A DNA stretch of 64,000 nucleotides from Heterostelium album PN500 (lineage: Eukaryota; Evosea; Eumycetozoa; Acytosteliales; Acytosteliaceae). Shown one piece after another: positions 11,520 to 23,681 of the stretch. The stretch covers positions 1-64,000 of the forward strand of contig NW_008805097.1 of NCBI RefSeq assembly GCF_000004825.1. Reading direction: 5' to 3'. Both the position numbers and the translations under genes were made by a program. The first letter of the stretch is position 1. The number at the start of each line of letters is the position of its first letter. A model generated the notes under the pieces. That model ran no database searches. It saw only the letters and a list, made by a program, of their open reading frames with translations, and was not told the origin of the DNA.

Positions 11520-11616
11520 ACTTCTAGAAAGATGATAGACAGATTATAAATATAGATATTTAGCAAAAAAAAAAGATGGAAACAGATCAAATAGAACCGA
11601 TACATTTTTGTTAGCT

Positions 11617-11682
11617 AATAGATAGATAGATAGATAATCATTATTAGAGAAGATAGATAGATAAATAGATAGATAGATAAAC
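11617..11682 (+). repeat. GATA/ATAG microsatellite
   Basis: Imperfect GATA tetranucleotide repeats interrupted by ATCATTATTAGAGA, in the 3' flank of OST5. Confidence 0.85.
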
Positions 11683-11843
11683 ATACATACCAAAAAAAAA
11701 AACAAAACAAAAGTGTGAATGTATTAAAATATAATAAACAAAAACAAAACAAAACAAAAATCAATATTATTGATTAATACTCTTATTTATTTCTAATGAA
11801 TGATTGGATAGATGATATATTTATTTTGTTTAATAAATTTATT

Positions 11844-12896
11844 TTATTGTTCTTTACCTTCACCAAATAAAACATCCAATTGATTTTCAAACTTGTGATA
11901 ATCCAAGTATTTGTAGAGATCCTCACGGGTTTGCATGAGTTTCACTACATTTTGTTGAGTTCCATCCTTCTTGATGGCATCGTACACTTGGAGAGTGGCT
12001 GCTGCCTGTGCTCTGAATGCTGACAATGGATAGAGAACCATTGATGCACCGGCATTCGAAAGTTCTTCAGTCGTAAAATATGGTGTTTTACCAAACTCTG
12101 TAATATTTGCCAAGACTATACAAAGAGAAATAAAAGAAAAAGAGTAAATTAGAAAAAATAATATTGAGATAATATTAAAATAAATAACAAAACATACTTG
12201 GAACATTTGGTAATGCAGCTCTAAATTGTTTGTATTGCTCCAACTCTGTTAGTGCCTCTGGGAATAGCATGTCGGCACCCGCTGCAATATAGGCCTTGGA
12301 ACGCTCGATTGCCTTTTCGATACCCTCATTGGCGAGAGCGTCGGTTCTCGCCATGATGACAAAGTTTGGATCCTTTCTGGCGGCAACTGCCGACTTGATA
12401 CGATCGACCATCTCATCGGTACTGACGATCTTCTTGCCTGGACGATGACCACAACGTTTGGCACCGACCTGATCCTCGATATGGCAACCGGCAGCACCGG
12501 CACGCTCAAACTCCTCAATGGTTCTGGCGATATTGAAAGAACTTCCAAATCCAGTATCTGCATCAACCAATAAAGGAACTTTTGTAACTCTATTGCAACG
12601 ACAACAACAAATATTTATTAATTAACAAATTCTTTGTTCTTATTTTTAATATATTTGGGGATTGATAGATTGATTTACCTTGTTATTCTACGGATATCTT
12701 CGACGACATCGTTGATTGTAGTGATACCAAGATCTGGAAGTCCGTAGCTGGCGGCAGCACATGCACCACCCGAAAGATAGATAGCTTGATATCCACTTTT
12801 ATCGGCCAAGATGGCAGAGTAAGCATTGACTGCACCAACGATTTGCAATGGTTTGGCGTTGGCTACTGCTTTTCTAAATAATGCACCTGCAGACAT
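11844..12896 (-). CDS. isocitrate lyase/PEP mutase family enzyme, PrpB (2-methylisocitrate lyase)-like, 293 aa
   Basis: Exons are 12679-12896, 12198-12589 and 11844-12115, all with GT-AG junctions in frame. The fold is the (beta/alpha)8 ICL/PEPM superfamily. Key motifs are [16 protein letters not shown] (metal-binding Asp region), [13 protein letters not shown] (the family KRCGH catalytic loop with the Cys), and [17 protein letters not shown]. Length and the KRCGHRPGK signature match bacterial-type 2-methylisocitrate lyase, which splits methylisocitrate into succinate and pyruvate in propionate breakdown. Related enzymes (oxaloacetase, carboxyPEP mutase) share these motifs, so the substrate is not certain. 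There is no clear mitochondrial presequence and no C-terminal SKL (it ends GEGKEQ). Confidence 0.88.
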
Positions 12897-13424
12897 AATC
12901 TTTATCTATTTTTATACAACAACAGTGTGTTAATTGATCTATTTTACAAATTGATTTAAATTGAAGCTTTTAACAAAAATGAGTCAGATGTTCTTGTTCA
13001 GACACGCGATCATTATTAATTTTTATTAAAAAAATTTTAATTAACACATTTTTAAATAAAAATCTAAAGATTTTTTTTACTTTTTATTTAACAATAAAGT
13101 AATGAATGATTAATCGATAAATATTTAGTTTTATTTATTACTACCTTTTTAATTTATTACCAAATTAATAAATAAGCAACATTGATAAGAATTTAATTAA
13201 AAAGAAATAAACAAAAAATCACTAAAAATTTTGAATTATAAATTATAACTTTATTTGGATTATAACCAAAAAGAACAAGAAATTAAATGGTCTCAATTTG
13301 ATCCATCAATCAATCATAAAAGTAATCTTATTAAAAGAAGTAATTTAAATAGTCAGTGTTTGGAAAATAGTGAAAATTTTTACAAAAACGAATCATTTTT
13401 GATAACTCCTTGACGTCAGATAAG
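12897..13424. other. divergent promoter region
   Basis: A/T-rich spacer between the PrpB-like gene and the small membrane-protein gene; nothing else recognised. Confidence 0.6.
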
Positions 13425-13880
13425 ATGGATAGTGTTAATAATGATAAAGACGAAAGTAGTGGGGTAAGCAATAGTAACAATACCATACAAAGAAGACATA
13501 TAAACACAAATATAGATAATGTAAAGAATGAACAACAACAGCAGAAGCAGCAACAAAAGCAATCTGTAGAAAAAGTAATCGATAATCATAGTAAAGATGA
13601 ATCAAAATTAAATGATCAAGAGATTAGTAATTATAATTTTAAATATATGGGTAAGATTTAGTTGAATCATATCGAGTAATACTGATTAACTAACGACAAG
13701 TGGTTGAATAAATACTCTATTTTAGCAATTAGATATATGGTGATATTTATTATATTCGTTATTTTACATTATTTAATATTTATACGTGGTGATACTAAGC
13801 AAGACAGTTTAAAAAGAAAGCTACTCGAAAGTTGTAAATCATCTGGTGTCGATTGCTCAAAAATAGCAATGGAGTTATAG
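13425..13880 (+). CDS. small single-pass membrane protein of unknown function, 126 aa
   Basis: Exon 1 is 13425-13650 and exon 2 is 13726-13880, with a GTAAGA...TTTTAG intron in frame (phase 1). The first ATG in the frame is at 13425; the codon at 13410 is TTG. Residues 1-75 are hydrophilic with Gln/Lys runs (QQQQKQQQKQ). Exon 2 encodes a clear transmembrane helix, MVIFIIFVILHYLIFI, followed by a short basic and Cys-containing tail (ESCKSSGVDCSK). I do not recognise a family. A tail-anchored-like or type II membrane protein is likely. Confidence 0.6.
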
Positions 13881-14263
13881 AGAAATGATTATCATTTCTA
13901 TTGTAAATAAACTATATTAATTCAGTATTATATTTTAAGTTCTTCTCATATTAATGAGAAATCTTTTTTTTATTAAATTTTTAATTTTATAAGGTCTTAA
14001 TTTATAAATATTAATAGTTAAGTTAGTTATATTTTAGTTGTTTAAATGAATGAATGTATACAGATTAATAATATAAAAGTTGTGTTATCTGTTTTTATCT
14101 TTTTATCTTTATCTTTTTTATTCTTTTTTTTCTTTTTTTTTTTTTTTATCTTTTTTTTTAATTTTAAATAATATATTACAAAAAAGTTATGAAGTAAAGA
14201 TAGCTAGATCGATAGATTGTGTGAATAGAGGGTATATGATTTTTTTTTAAGTTGTTATCTATC
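13881..14263. terminator. convergent 3' flanks with oligo-T tracts
   Basis: 3' ends of the small membrane-protein gene and XPB face each other here. It contains TTTATC repeats and a long oligo-T run at about 14110-14160. Termination or polyadenylation sites are likely but not defined. Confidence 0.4.
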
Positions 14264-16976
14264 TTATTTTTTACCAGCAGGTCTTTTACTGTTGAATATC
14301 TTTGGTGTTTTATATTCCATGTAGGTGGTATCACCAGCGCCACCAGAAAGAGCTCGGATATTTCCAGTGGTTCTGGTGATGGTTGTGTTTGGCTTTTGTT
14401 TCTTCTTTGATACTGTAATATCGTCGAAATCTTCATCGAGCATTTCAATTTTACCACTGTCGTCACCTTCTCTCAGAACCTCTTGGAGTAGCTTGAGTTG
14501 TGATTCCTTTGTTGAGAATTGAAGTTGCTCCTCGTCCAGTCCCGGAAACTCTGAGATCACTTTGAAGCTGTAACCTTGATCGATCAAGAACTGCTGTCTC
14601 TTTGTAGAGTAGTACATCTCTTGTGTATCCTTCGAGACGAGTGAGTAGAAGAACGCATTGTACAGACCGTCGGATTTTGGCTTTGGACGTAGAATACGAC
14701 CGAGACGTTGTGTCTCTTGTCTTCTGCTACCATAGTGAGAGGAGACCTGGATAATAACGGTTGCCTCTGGAATATCGATCGAAGTATCTCCGACCTTTGA
14801 AATGAATATAGTTCTCACCGATGGATCGTGTTGGAACTTTGATAAGATACTCATTCTCTCCTGACCAGAGGTGGCACCATAGATGTAGAATCTCTTTAGC
14901 TGCGTTGCGTACATCTTCAGAGCATACACATTGTCAGAGAATACGATAATCTTGTCTCCACGCTGCTCATGGTAGTTTATGAGATATTCACACACTCTAA
15001 ACTTGTTGGGATTCATTGTGTAGAGTAGCTTCTTCTTTCCTTGTGATTCGTTGGTGAGATACTCGTGGTAAAACTCTGCGGTCATCGGACACCAAACCTC
15101 AGAACAACTGACGTTGGCAAGGAAACCGGATTTCTGAAGATCCAGCCAATTCGCTTCGTAGAGTTTAGGTCCGATCAAAAAGTTTAGATCCTGAATCTTC
15201 TCGTCCTCTCTGAGAAGTGTGGCGGTCAGTCCGAGTTTGCAATGCGCACGCGTCACCGTCAGCACTCTACGGAACATCGCTGCCGGCACGACATGCACCT
15301 CGTCCAACAACACCAGTCCCCATTCTCTCTTGGTGAGGTCGTTCATAATCTTTAGCGATTCAGCCGATCTCTTTCCACCGAATGCAATCATAGTGTAGGT
15401 GGTAATGGTGACACCGGCCAGAGTGTACATCTTCTCCTTGCTGTCGGATGTGAACTTGGAGATCATCTTCTCCTCGATGTTTGACCAGAGCTTGAACTGA
15501 TATTTCCACTGCTCAACAGACACTGCCGATGTGCACAGCACCAATATACTCTTCTTGACGGTGCAGGCTGCGGTGATACCAGACAGCGACTTACCGGCAC
15601 CACACGGCAACACAATGATACCGGAACGTGCACGTCCATTACCAAACATCTTTGACAGCGATTTCTCTTGGTACGGTCTTATCATTGTTGTCGGCTTCAA
15701 ATCGATCGCCAAGTTTGGATTGATTGTATCATTTCTAAAGTCGTATTCCTCGAGCATCGGGTAGTCAAGCTGGATACAGCGTTTCTTGACAGCCTCCACT
15801 TGTTCAGGATCGATCTCGAACGAGTGGAATTGCTGGTCAGAGTTGTCGACCGTATCTTCATCGTCTGCCTCGAGCAACGAAGTCAGATTCCTATCCAGAC
15901 CTTGGTTCGGCTGTATGCCACCAGAGATTTGCGATGGCAGATTGCCACCGGTGGTAACAATGAAACCGGTCTTGTCGTCGATGACACGCTGCGCGTCGTC
16001 TTGAATCGCCGGAGTGTTGGTCGACTTTACACGCGCCGACCGAATAGCGGAATCCTTGAGAAGAAACTCCAACACCTCGGGATACGCCGACTCGACAAAG
16101 TACTTGTTCTTCTGGAGTACCAACTTGACCTTTCCGTAGCTACTCGTACACTGCTTGACAAACTTGATAATCTCTTTGGGAATGGTCATCTTTGAGAGAC
16201 GAACCAGCACGCTAATGATGTCATTCGTCTCCAGACCGACAGACACCGCAGCATACAGCGAATAGGGTGTCAGTTGATACTCGTGGATCAGCTGTGGACG
16301 ACATACAGGCTCCGCTATAGCAACGAGAAAGTCAGACGCTTGTTTGTAGATCGGTGAGAACGTCTCGAGGAAGATGTGGCCGTCTGGACACACCCAGATT
16401 GGCCGTGTCTTATTGTCAGTCTTTAGTTGGCAGATCTTTGAGTAGTCGTGAAGCTGTCCTTTGTTGGTAGACTCATCTTGCAACGTCAACGAAGTGGCTG
16501 CCTTACGAACACCGCCATCCAACAACTCTGACTCTTCAAGATCCTCTTCAAAATCTTGCCATTTATCATAAGATTTAGATTGAGAACTTGATTGTCTTTT
16601 TCTCTACATTATTATATATATAGATTATAAGAAATTAATAAAAACACGAACTATAATATAGTATGTATCTCAATGATAAATAAATAAAAGTAAATGTAAA
16701 TAATAAAAAAAGTTAAACATAATCTATGTTTGTTTGTTTGTTTTTGTTTTAATCTTTATTTTTTAAATATTGTAAAAAAAGTTATAATAATGTTGTTTAA
16801 TTTTCTTTCTTTCTTTCTCTTTCTCTCTCTTTCTTTTTAAAAAGTAACTATGATATTATATCATCTACAATACAAGTATTATTTGTTATCTTTGTTATAT
16901 TATAAAATAGAATCTCATTATTATCTTTTGTTTTGTTTCTTACCTTTAGAGAATCATTTGATTGATTTGACTTCAT
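14264..16976 (-). CDS. TFIIH DNA helicase XPB/ERCC3 (Ssl2), 790 aa
   Basis: Exon 1 is 16944-16976 (11 codons) and exon 2 is 14264-16603, joined in phase 0 by a 340-base intron. That intron is long for this window but has good GTAAGA and TAG ends. XPB is the 3'-5' helicase/translocase of TFIIH that opens promoters and acts in nucleotide excision repair. Helicase motifs are complete: Walker [13 protein letters not shown] box [10 protein letters not shown], motif [16 protein letters not shown] including the XPB RED motif, and motif [12 protein letters not shown]. The N-terminal damage-recognition region ([14 protein letters not shown]) precedes it. The length is close to human XPB (782). Confidence 0.97.
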
Positions 16977-17416
16977 TAAAAGGTTATTTTTGTTTAATTT
17001 ACAAACAACGATCACCAAATCTGCAGATTCACTTAGATAATTATATAAAATAAATCGATTACTATTTTAATTAAAAGTATAGATTTAACAATTTATATAA
17101 CTATGAAAATCATGCAGTTATAGAAATAACTTTATTTTGCAAAAAATTGCAATTTTTATCCTTTGTTTTTTTTTGAGAAAAACAAATTAAATTAAAATTA
17201 AATAAAATATTAAATAATTTGGTATTTTATTTAATATTAATCATTGATTTTGAATCTTGAACTTAGAAATCCAATAAACAAATTATTTTTTTTTAATTAA
17301 TTCTTTAGAGGTAGAATTCTCCAAAGTTTTTTTTTTTTTTTTGGTTTTTCTGAAGAATATATATTCTTTTTATATATATTCTTTTCATTTCATTTACCAA
17401 TAAGTTAGGTACTACG
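16977..17416. other. intergenic region upstream of XPB
   Basis: A/T-rich with an oligo-T run and a short TATATATATTCTTT repeat near 17355-17385. No gene seen. Confidence 0.5.
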
Positions 17417-17722
17417 CTAATTTTGGTCATTGTTTTCATATTGATGAGAAATAAAACCATCTCTTAACTTTTTGAAAATGGCTATTAATAAAAAACAAAA
17501 TGTTAGAAAAAACAATAAAAATGTTGAGAAAAATTAATAATACAAACCAAAATGATTGTTTTGACAGTTAAAACTGGAATAAAAAACAATCCTATCACTT
17601 TTAAAGTACAAAGGATCTATATGCTTTATAAGTTGTTTAACTTCTCCTTTGAATTCTTTTTTTACCATTTTGTTATGAAAATTATTCTCGATATTTAAAA
17701 GAGGTTTAAAAAAACTAGACAT
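17417..17722 (-). CDS. short basic protein of unknown function, 79 aa
   Basis: Exon 1 is 17548-17722 and exon 2 is 17417-17481; the intron (GTTTGT...AATAG) joins them in frame, which extends the open frame by 21 codons past the unspliced stop. The protein starts MSSFFKPLLNIENNFHNKM and is Lys/Phe/Asn-rich, with KKEFKGEVKQLIKHIDPLYF in the middle. There is no signal peptide or membrane segment. An AG right before the ATG at 17722 leaves open a further upstream exon. Family not recognised. Confidence 0.45.
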
Positions 17723-18272
17723 TCTAAAATATAATTGTTTCAATAAATTATAAAACTTAATAGATTGAATTTAAATTGATAACTAATACTAGAATTCTGA
17801 TCATGGTTTTATAGTTTCTGCTCCCCATAGAAACAAAAGTATAAAGATTGACAAATGTCAATCAAAGATAATTTTTTGTCAATCAACTGTTTAACTTTAT
17901 ATTTAGATTTGTATTTTTTTATTTTTTTATATCATAATATTGAATATGGAGTAAGTGATGAGACATATCTTGTTTTTCTTTGTCTCTCTTTATAATGATG
18001 ATGGAATGGCTGGTTATACAATGCTCTCTCCTAAATGTATATTCTAAACTAGAAAATAAATAATTTAAAGAGTATACTAGTTATATAAATAATAAATCTA
18101 GGATTTAAATGAATTCCAATCGGTTACTATTTTAATTAAAACAGTTACCAAATTAAATGTATTGGAAAAAAAACTAAAAAAAAAAAAACAAATCATATGA
18201 TTGATTTATGGTGAAATTAGGTGTTTGCATGATTATCTTAATTAAGATTCACCATCAATAATAATCAAAGTT
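17723..18272. other. divergent promoter region before IMPACT
   Basis: A/T-rich, no recognisable gene. Confidence 0.6.
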
Positions 18273-19327
18273 ATGAGCAATGATAATAAAGAACAACAAG
18301 ATAATGAAATCATTGTTATATCATCTATGTATACATCTTTGAAATGTGACGATTCTTCAAAATGGTATACTCTGTTGATTCGACCGGATAGCGACGAGCA
18401 GACTGGTGGCGAAGCTACTGACTCATTGTCGACATCGTCATCGTCGGACGACCTCGACTCATTGATACACTTTACATTCTCGTATCAAGGAACTAGCTAT
18501 CCTAGTGACGAACCACCTCTTTTCAACGTGAAGAGCGCAAGCTTCCTCGCTGAACACTGTGAGCTGTTGAATCAGAAGCTGCGCGAGTTGTGGTCACCCA
18601 ATGAACCGGTCATCTTTCAAGCTATACAATGGTTGCAAACCGATGCAATACCGACACTCAATCAATATATAGAGAGTCAACATGCATCTAGGAAAAGAAA
18701 TATTTATCATCAAAATAAACAACAAGATCAACTACAAAAGACAACAATAACAACAGAAGATAAACAACAACAACAACCAAGAAGAAAAACACCAACTATA
18801 TATACAGGACAAGCAGTTACCGATAAGAAAAGTAGATTTCAAGCACATCTTGCTATTGTCTACTCGAGTGAAGATGTCGAGTTGGTACTTGATAAACTTT
18901 ATACCAACAAGAAGATTGCAGATGCAACTCATAATATGTATGCATATAGAATAAAGATGAATGATGGTCAAATTGTAAGTATCATAACATAATCAATATA
19001 AGTGACAGGTGATTAATATTTTGTTTTTCTCTTTAGAATGAATATTATAATGATGATGGAGAGGCTGGTGCCGGTGATAAAATGCTATTTACATTGATAA
19101 AGAATGAGTGTGACAGAATACTGATAGTTGTAACTCGTTGGTTTGGTGGTATTTTATTGGTAATTATCTAACTATCCATTCTCTTTTTACCTAAAATAAT
19201 AATAACAATTCTTATTTCAATCAAATAGGGAGGTGATAGATATAAGCATATAATTAATGTAACGAAAGAAATGATACAATTGTATCAAAGTAATCAACTA
19301 CAAACTTGCACAATTACAAGAGATTAG
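18273..19327 (+). CDS. IMPACT homologue (RWD plus UPF0029/YigZ domain), 307 aa
   Basis: Exons are 18273-18974, 19037-19159 and 19229-19327, all phase 0 with GT-AG ends. Residues about 10-130 are an RWD domain with a Ser/Asp-rich insert (SLSTSSSSDDLDS) and the SYPSDEPP YPxxxP-type motif. A Gln-rich linker follows. The C-terminal UPF0029 fold starts at IYTGQAVTDKKSRFQAHLA and contains NMYAYRI, DDGEAGAG (classically DDGE..AG) and VTRWFGGILLGGDRYKHI. IMPACT/Yih1 competes with GCN2 for GCN1 and dampens the amino-acid-starvation response. Domain order and motifs make this call firm. Confidence 0.93.
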
Positions 19328-19684
19328 TAAAAATAAATTAAACTAGTTAATATACACATTCTCTCTCTTCTCATAAAAGAGTATGCTGCTCAACATATTG
19401 ATATAAAAAAGAATGATAAATGAAGGTAGATAAAGACACAATACACTATTTTTTTTTTTGAGTATTTTGTAAATGAAAATTCTCAATTCTGTTGTATTCT
19501 CATCTCTTCTCTCCTATCTTCTCTAAGTTTGTAATTCTAAACTAAATAATAATATAATAAAGAGATTTTAATGATTTCTATATGCAAGTTCATTTTATTG
19601 AATAACTACTAGATGGCTCGTCGATAGTGTCACTGGTAGAAATCCCATATCCACACACACAAAAAGATATGAACAACTGGTCGT
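19328..19684. terminator. convergent 3' flanks of IMPACT and eL39
   Basis: A/T-rich spacer with an oligo-T run near 19451-19460; no gene seen. Confidence 0.4.
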
Positions 19685-20051
19685 TTAGATTCCGAGCTTG
19701 GTACGTCTCCAGTGTCTACGCTTGTTATTGTATCTATTATGAAATAAATGATTAACAACTTTCTCTTATAAACTAAAAACAAACATAGCATCTCTTACCT
19801 GATGGTGTTACCGGTTCTCAATCTGATCCATTGTGGAACTGGTCTGTTTTGCTTTTGCTTTTTTCCAAGCACTTTCTTGATTCTTAAAGTCTTGTTTGAA
19901 GGCTATAACATTGTAGGAAGATTGATTATGTTAGACACTTTTCTTTTAACTATTTCTCTGTTAGGAGTGAGTGGAGTAGATAGAGAGAAAGAACGATAGT
20001 AGATAGATAGGATATAATGTAGTAAATAGATAAAGATAGTATTCATACCAT
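19685..20051 (-). CDS. rpl39: cytosolic large-subunit ribosomal protein eL39, 51 aa
   Basis: Exons are 20049-20051 (ATG only), 19799-19902 and 19685-19733. Donors are GTATGA and GTAAGA; acceptors are TATAG and AATAG. The protein reads [19 protein letters not shown], then [19 protein letters not shown] and ends HWRRTKLGI. The [21 protein letters not shown] pattern and the 51-residue length are diagnostic of eL39, a small basic protein near the peptide exit tunnel. Intron after the start codon is common in ribosomal protein genes. Confidence 0.96.
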
Positions 20052-20460
20052 TTTGAGATCGATGTGGACTGAACCTTACTGAATACCTATGAGCAGACTT
20101 GGCTTTCGTCAAAGTGCATACTGCAACGCAGAGAGGAGAGTCAGGAGTCGGTGTGTGAGCGAGTCACCAGACCTCCCAACCACCCACACCACTGAAAAAT
20201 TGAATTCATTTATTTCGATTTAAATTCTATTTTGGCAAACGAACTTCCAGAAAATTAACACATTTTGATTTTGATTTTTTTGAATTCAAAATTTTTTTTT
20301 TAATCTATCATTTTAATTTACACGTATCAATCAAGGTTTGATTTTAAAATTAAATCAAATCAAACCAAATCTAATTAATATTACCCTAGCTTTATGATTG
20401 CCAATCTTGGAATAAATAGTTGTTTAATAGTTAAAAAAAAAAAGATAAAAAAGAAGAAGA
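20052..20460. promoter_or_regulatory. divergent promoter between eL39 and SEC10, with a GC-richer leader
   Basis: Positions about 20060-20190 are strikingly less A/T-rich than other spacers and lie directly upstream of the eL39 start, so they are probably its 5' leader or core promoter. The part from 20195 to 20310 is a repeat shared with 32144-32256. Confidence 0.45.
20195..20310. repeat. dispersed repeat copy 1
   Basis: Matches 32144-32256, best over about 45 bases starting GCAAACGAACTTCCAGAAAA and ending TTTTGATTTTT. Weaker similarity lies on both sides (AAAATTGAATTCA; TTTAATCTATCA). Lies about 145 bases upstream of the eL39 start. Confidence 0.75.
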
Positions 20461-23400
20461 ATGAGTAATTGGGCAAGAAATATTCAGTCTAGATTGCAAC
20501 AGACTTCGGCACCTTCACATAAACCACAACCACTTGTGAAGGATCCGACTCCACCCTCGTTGTCGCCGGCAACTCTCTCGCCACCGACATCACCTCCAAT
20601 CAGCCATCATATCGCACCGATTCCCATGAGTGCACAAGAGAGTTCACCTATCAACAACAATGCAAAATCACCGTTACTCACACCACAACAGACGAAACAA
20701 ATACCCACCACCACCACAACAGCAGATATCACATCGAAACTACCGGCAACACAACCCAATGTTGTGCAACAAATCTTGCCAATTCCCAAGGGTGCAGAAG
20801 AGCGTTCGGCTATCTCTTCGAAAACACCATTGGTACAGGCAGAATCAATCAAGCCAGATGCTAATAGTAAAGTGACATCATCGAATATGCCACCATCATC
20901 ATCATCATCATCGGCATCAACTAGCAATGTATCACCACCTTTAAAATCTGCAGCAGCATCATCAAATGTTGGTTTGGCAACCAATAGTTTCCCAACGAGT
21001 ACCTCTAAGCCTAACTATATGATGCCACAACAAAAGATACAACAGAAACAGCTCACCAGCGATATGTTTAAGGGTGTAGACTTCACCGCTACACAATTTG
21101 TAGAGGATCTCACTAGGAAGTTGGTTAACGATCAGATGGGATCGGATGGAATGCGTTTCGATCCAGTGCCATTCAACACACTCTTCCTAGAGACACAAAT
21201 CAAGCTGTCACAACTAGAGTCGAATATCGACTCGAGATTGAACGATCTCGTCGATGAATGTAATCAATACGCTGAGGAATATAAACAAAAGTTACATTCC
21301 TTACATAAATCATATCAAGTAACTATTATTATTATCAATATCATCATTATTATTATATTTTATTAATATTATTAAACCTATAGGAAGCATTTCAATATTT
21401 TAGAGAGTTGGAAAGAGGTGTCAATACAATTGGTGCACAAGCAGTACATTTTGGTGATGAATTAGATAGTGTTACACAACAGAAGAACAAAGCACAGAGT
21501 GCACTATCATTGATTAACTATCTATTGGAGTTGAACAACGAGAACAATTCATCACAGAGATCTGATATCTTTACAAACTCTGAACGTATTCATGAACTTG
21601 CTCAACTAGTAAAGAAGCTAAGTAGTGTTAGTGAAGATATCAAAGAGATAACAATATTGAATAAAGTAAGTAATGTTGATAATAATAATAACATTATATA
21701 ATCATTTATACTAACTTAATTTATGTATTTTATATAGGGTAAAAGTGAAGCGGAATCACTTACTAATACTTTGGAGAATGATTTGATTAGTCAGTTTGAG
21801 AGAGCACAGGATAGAGGTGATTATGAGAAGATGAAACAATGTGCAACCACGTTGTATGACTTTAACGGTGGAGCTAGATGTCGTGCCACCTATGTACAAA
21901 AGTTAAAGATGTTCTTTGACGTAGCATCGTTGCGTGCCGATGAGAATATGGCACATCAAACAACCAAGCGTGTCATTCGTAAGAATGTAATCGTTAAAGA
22001 TCCACGTTTCAAACAGTTCTTCTCACAGATCCTAAAGGATGTTACACACGAACAAAATGTAATACAAGCTGTATTCATCAATCAAACATCTGCAATGGCG
22101 ATGTTAATTACGAGAATCTTTGAACAACGAGTAAGTTTAGTTTGTAAAGTTATCATGACACAGTAAAAAGAATTAAAGTAGTACTAATTATAGTTGTTAT
22201 GTTATTTTAGGTTAAATCATTTATTGATAGTGTATTATTATTAGAGAAAACAAACTTATCATTCTTACAGACATTGCATATCGCATATTTAAAGACAAAG
22301 AAGAAATTAGTTGAACCATTGGCATCGTTTGGTATCCATGGTATTGACTTTAATGGTTTGCTCAGCTCTATTTTCTTCCCATACCAAGATGGTTATATAA
22401 ATAGAGAGTTACGATCATTAGAGGATATTTTACAGGGTTTAGTAATGGAGGACAGTGAAATGGTAAGTTAGCATTTATATCATTTAGTTTATTATAATAT
22501 TCTAACTAAAACATATAATTTAGAATGAAGAAGGTTTAAATCAAGAGTTTACACAAACTTTGATTCAACAAACTGAATATGCACTTGTAAGATGTTTACC
22601 TTTATCACCAGAATTAAATTTGTAAGTTATTAGTTTAGTTTTATAGTTTTATAGTTTTATAGTTTTTTTTTTATTAACTTGATTTGTTTGTTTATTTGCA
22701 GAGGTGAGAATATAAAGGCTATATTCTTCTTGATGTTAAGAGGATTGTGTACAGATTATATTGAGAATAAGTTGGATAGTGCATCTCGATTATATCCAGC
22801 GACCGATTCAAGATGTCTATCGACACTCAATAGTTTGTTTATGATTATTTTGAATGTTAATCAAGTGGTAGGACAGATTCAAACACAATATCAATTGTAT
22901 GTATCACCGTTGATAAATCAAACCAATATTCAATCACAATGCTCCGAACAACTTCACTATAATATATCATCGATGGAGATAAAGATCTGCAAGGCATTGG
23001 AGTCTTCACTTACCACAATGGTAGGTCTCATCGATAAGTCGCTGCTAGACCAGAAGCGTAACGACTATCTTAGTGAAGACTATGACAACTCTGTCACACC
23101 AACATGTACAGCAATCATCAAACTGATACATATACTCTATGATCTCTGTAAGAGTTGTCTACAAGGCAAGAATTTAACAATCTTTACTGAGGAATTAGGT
23201 TTAAAGATACAATTGTAAGTTTATAAGAAATACATATAAATATATATATAATAGATTGTATCATAATAATACTAATTGTTTATTCATTTATTAGTGCATT
23301 TATAAATCATTTTAAGAAGTTTAAGATTGGACAAGGTCCAGGTGCATTAAAGTTACTTAGTGATTTGAAATCCTATAAGGATGCATCAAAGATATTCAAG

Positions 23401-23583
23401 AGTCACAAGGTAGAAGAGTCATTCGATATGCTCTATGATATTTCGAAATTGCATTTCGTCAATGCAGAGAACTTCAAGTCTGTCATTGAAGGTGGTGCAC
23501 TCTCCCGTATGCCTAAAGCAGATCTTATTGCGTTTATTAAACAAAGATCTGATTTTAAATCATTATGGTTAGATATGTTATAA
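20461..23583 (+). CDS. exocyst complex subunit SEC10/EXOC5, 894 aa, seven exons
   Basis: Exons are 20461-21318, 21384-21665, 21738-22130, 22211-22462, 22524-22621, 22702-23214 and 23295-23583; every junction is GT-AG and in frame. Residues 1-200 are a Pro/Ser/Thr/Gln-rich extension not found in yeast or animals. The Sec10 body then starts (DMFKGVDFTATQFVEDL) with coiled-coil stretches (IKLSQLESNIDSRLNDLVDE) and continues helical to the end, including FNGGARCRATYVQKLKMFFD. Sec10 is a core exocyst subunit that tethers secretory vesicles to the plasma membrane. Family assignment rests on the Sec10-like helical segments and their order. Confidence 0.88.
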
Positions 23584-23681
23584 TAAAATATATATATTAT
23601 TATATTGATTGATTTTTTTGATTTAATTAATAATGTTTAATAGATTTTCTTTATTTTATCTGTTCTTTTGTTTTTGTTTTC

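Noticed and set aside
12249-12566. 105-aa frame overlapping the PrpB-like gene
   Set aside because: Same-strand out-of-frame shadow of exon 2, which carries the KRCGH catalytic motif.
15668-16195. 175-aa plus-strand frame inside XPB
   Set aside because: Antisense shadow; the minus strand encodes a complete helicase.
16850-17053. 67-aa plus-strand frame
   Set aside because: Covers the first intron and first exon of XPB on the other strand; no sign of coding.
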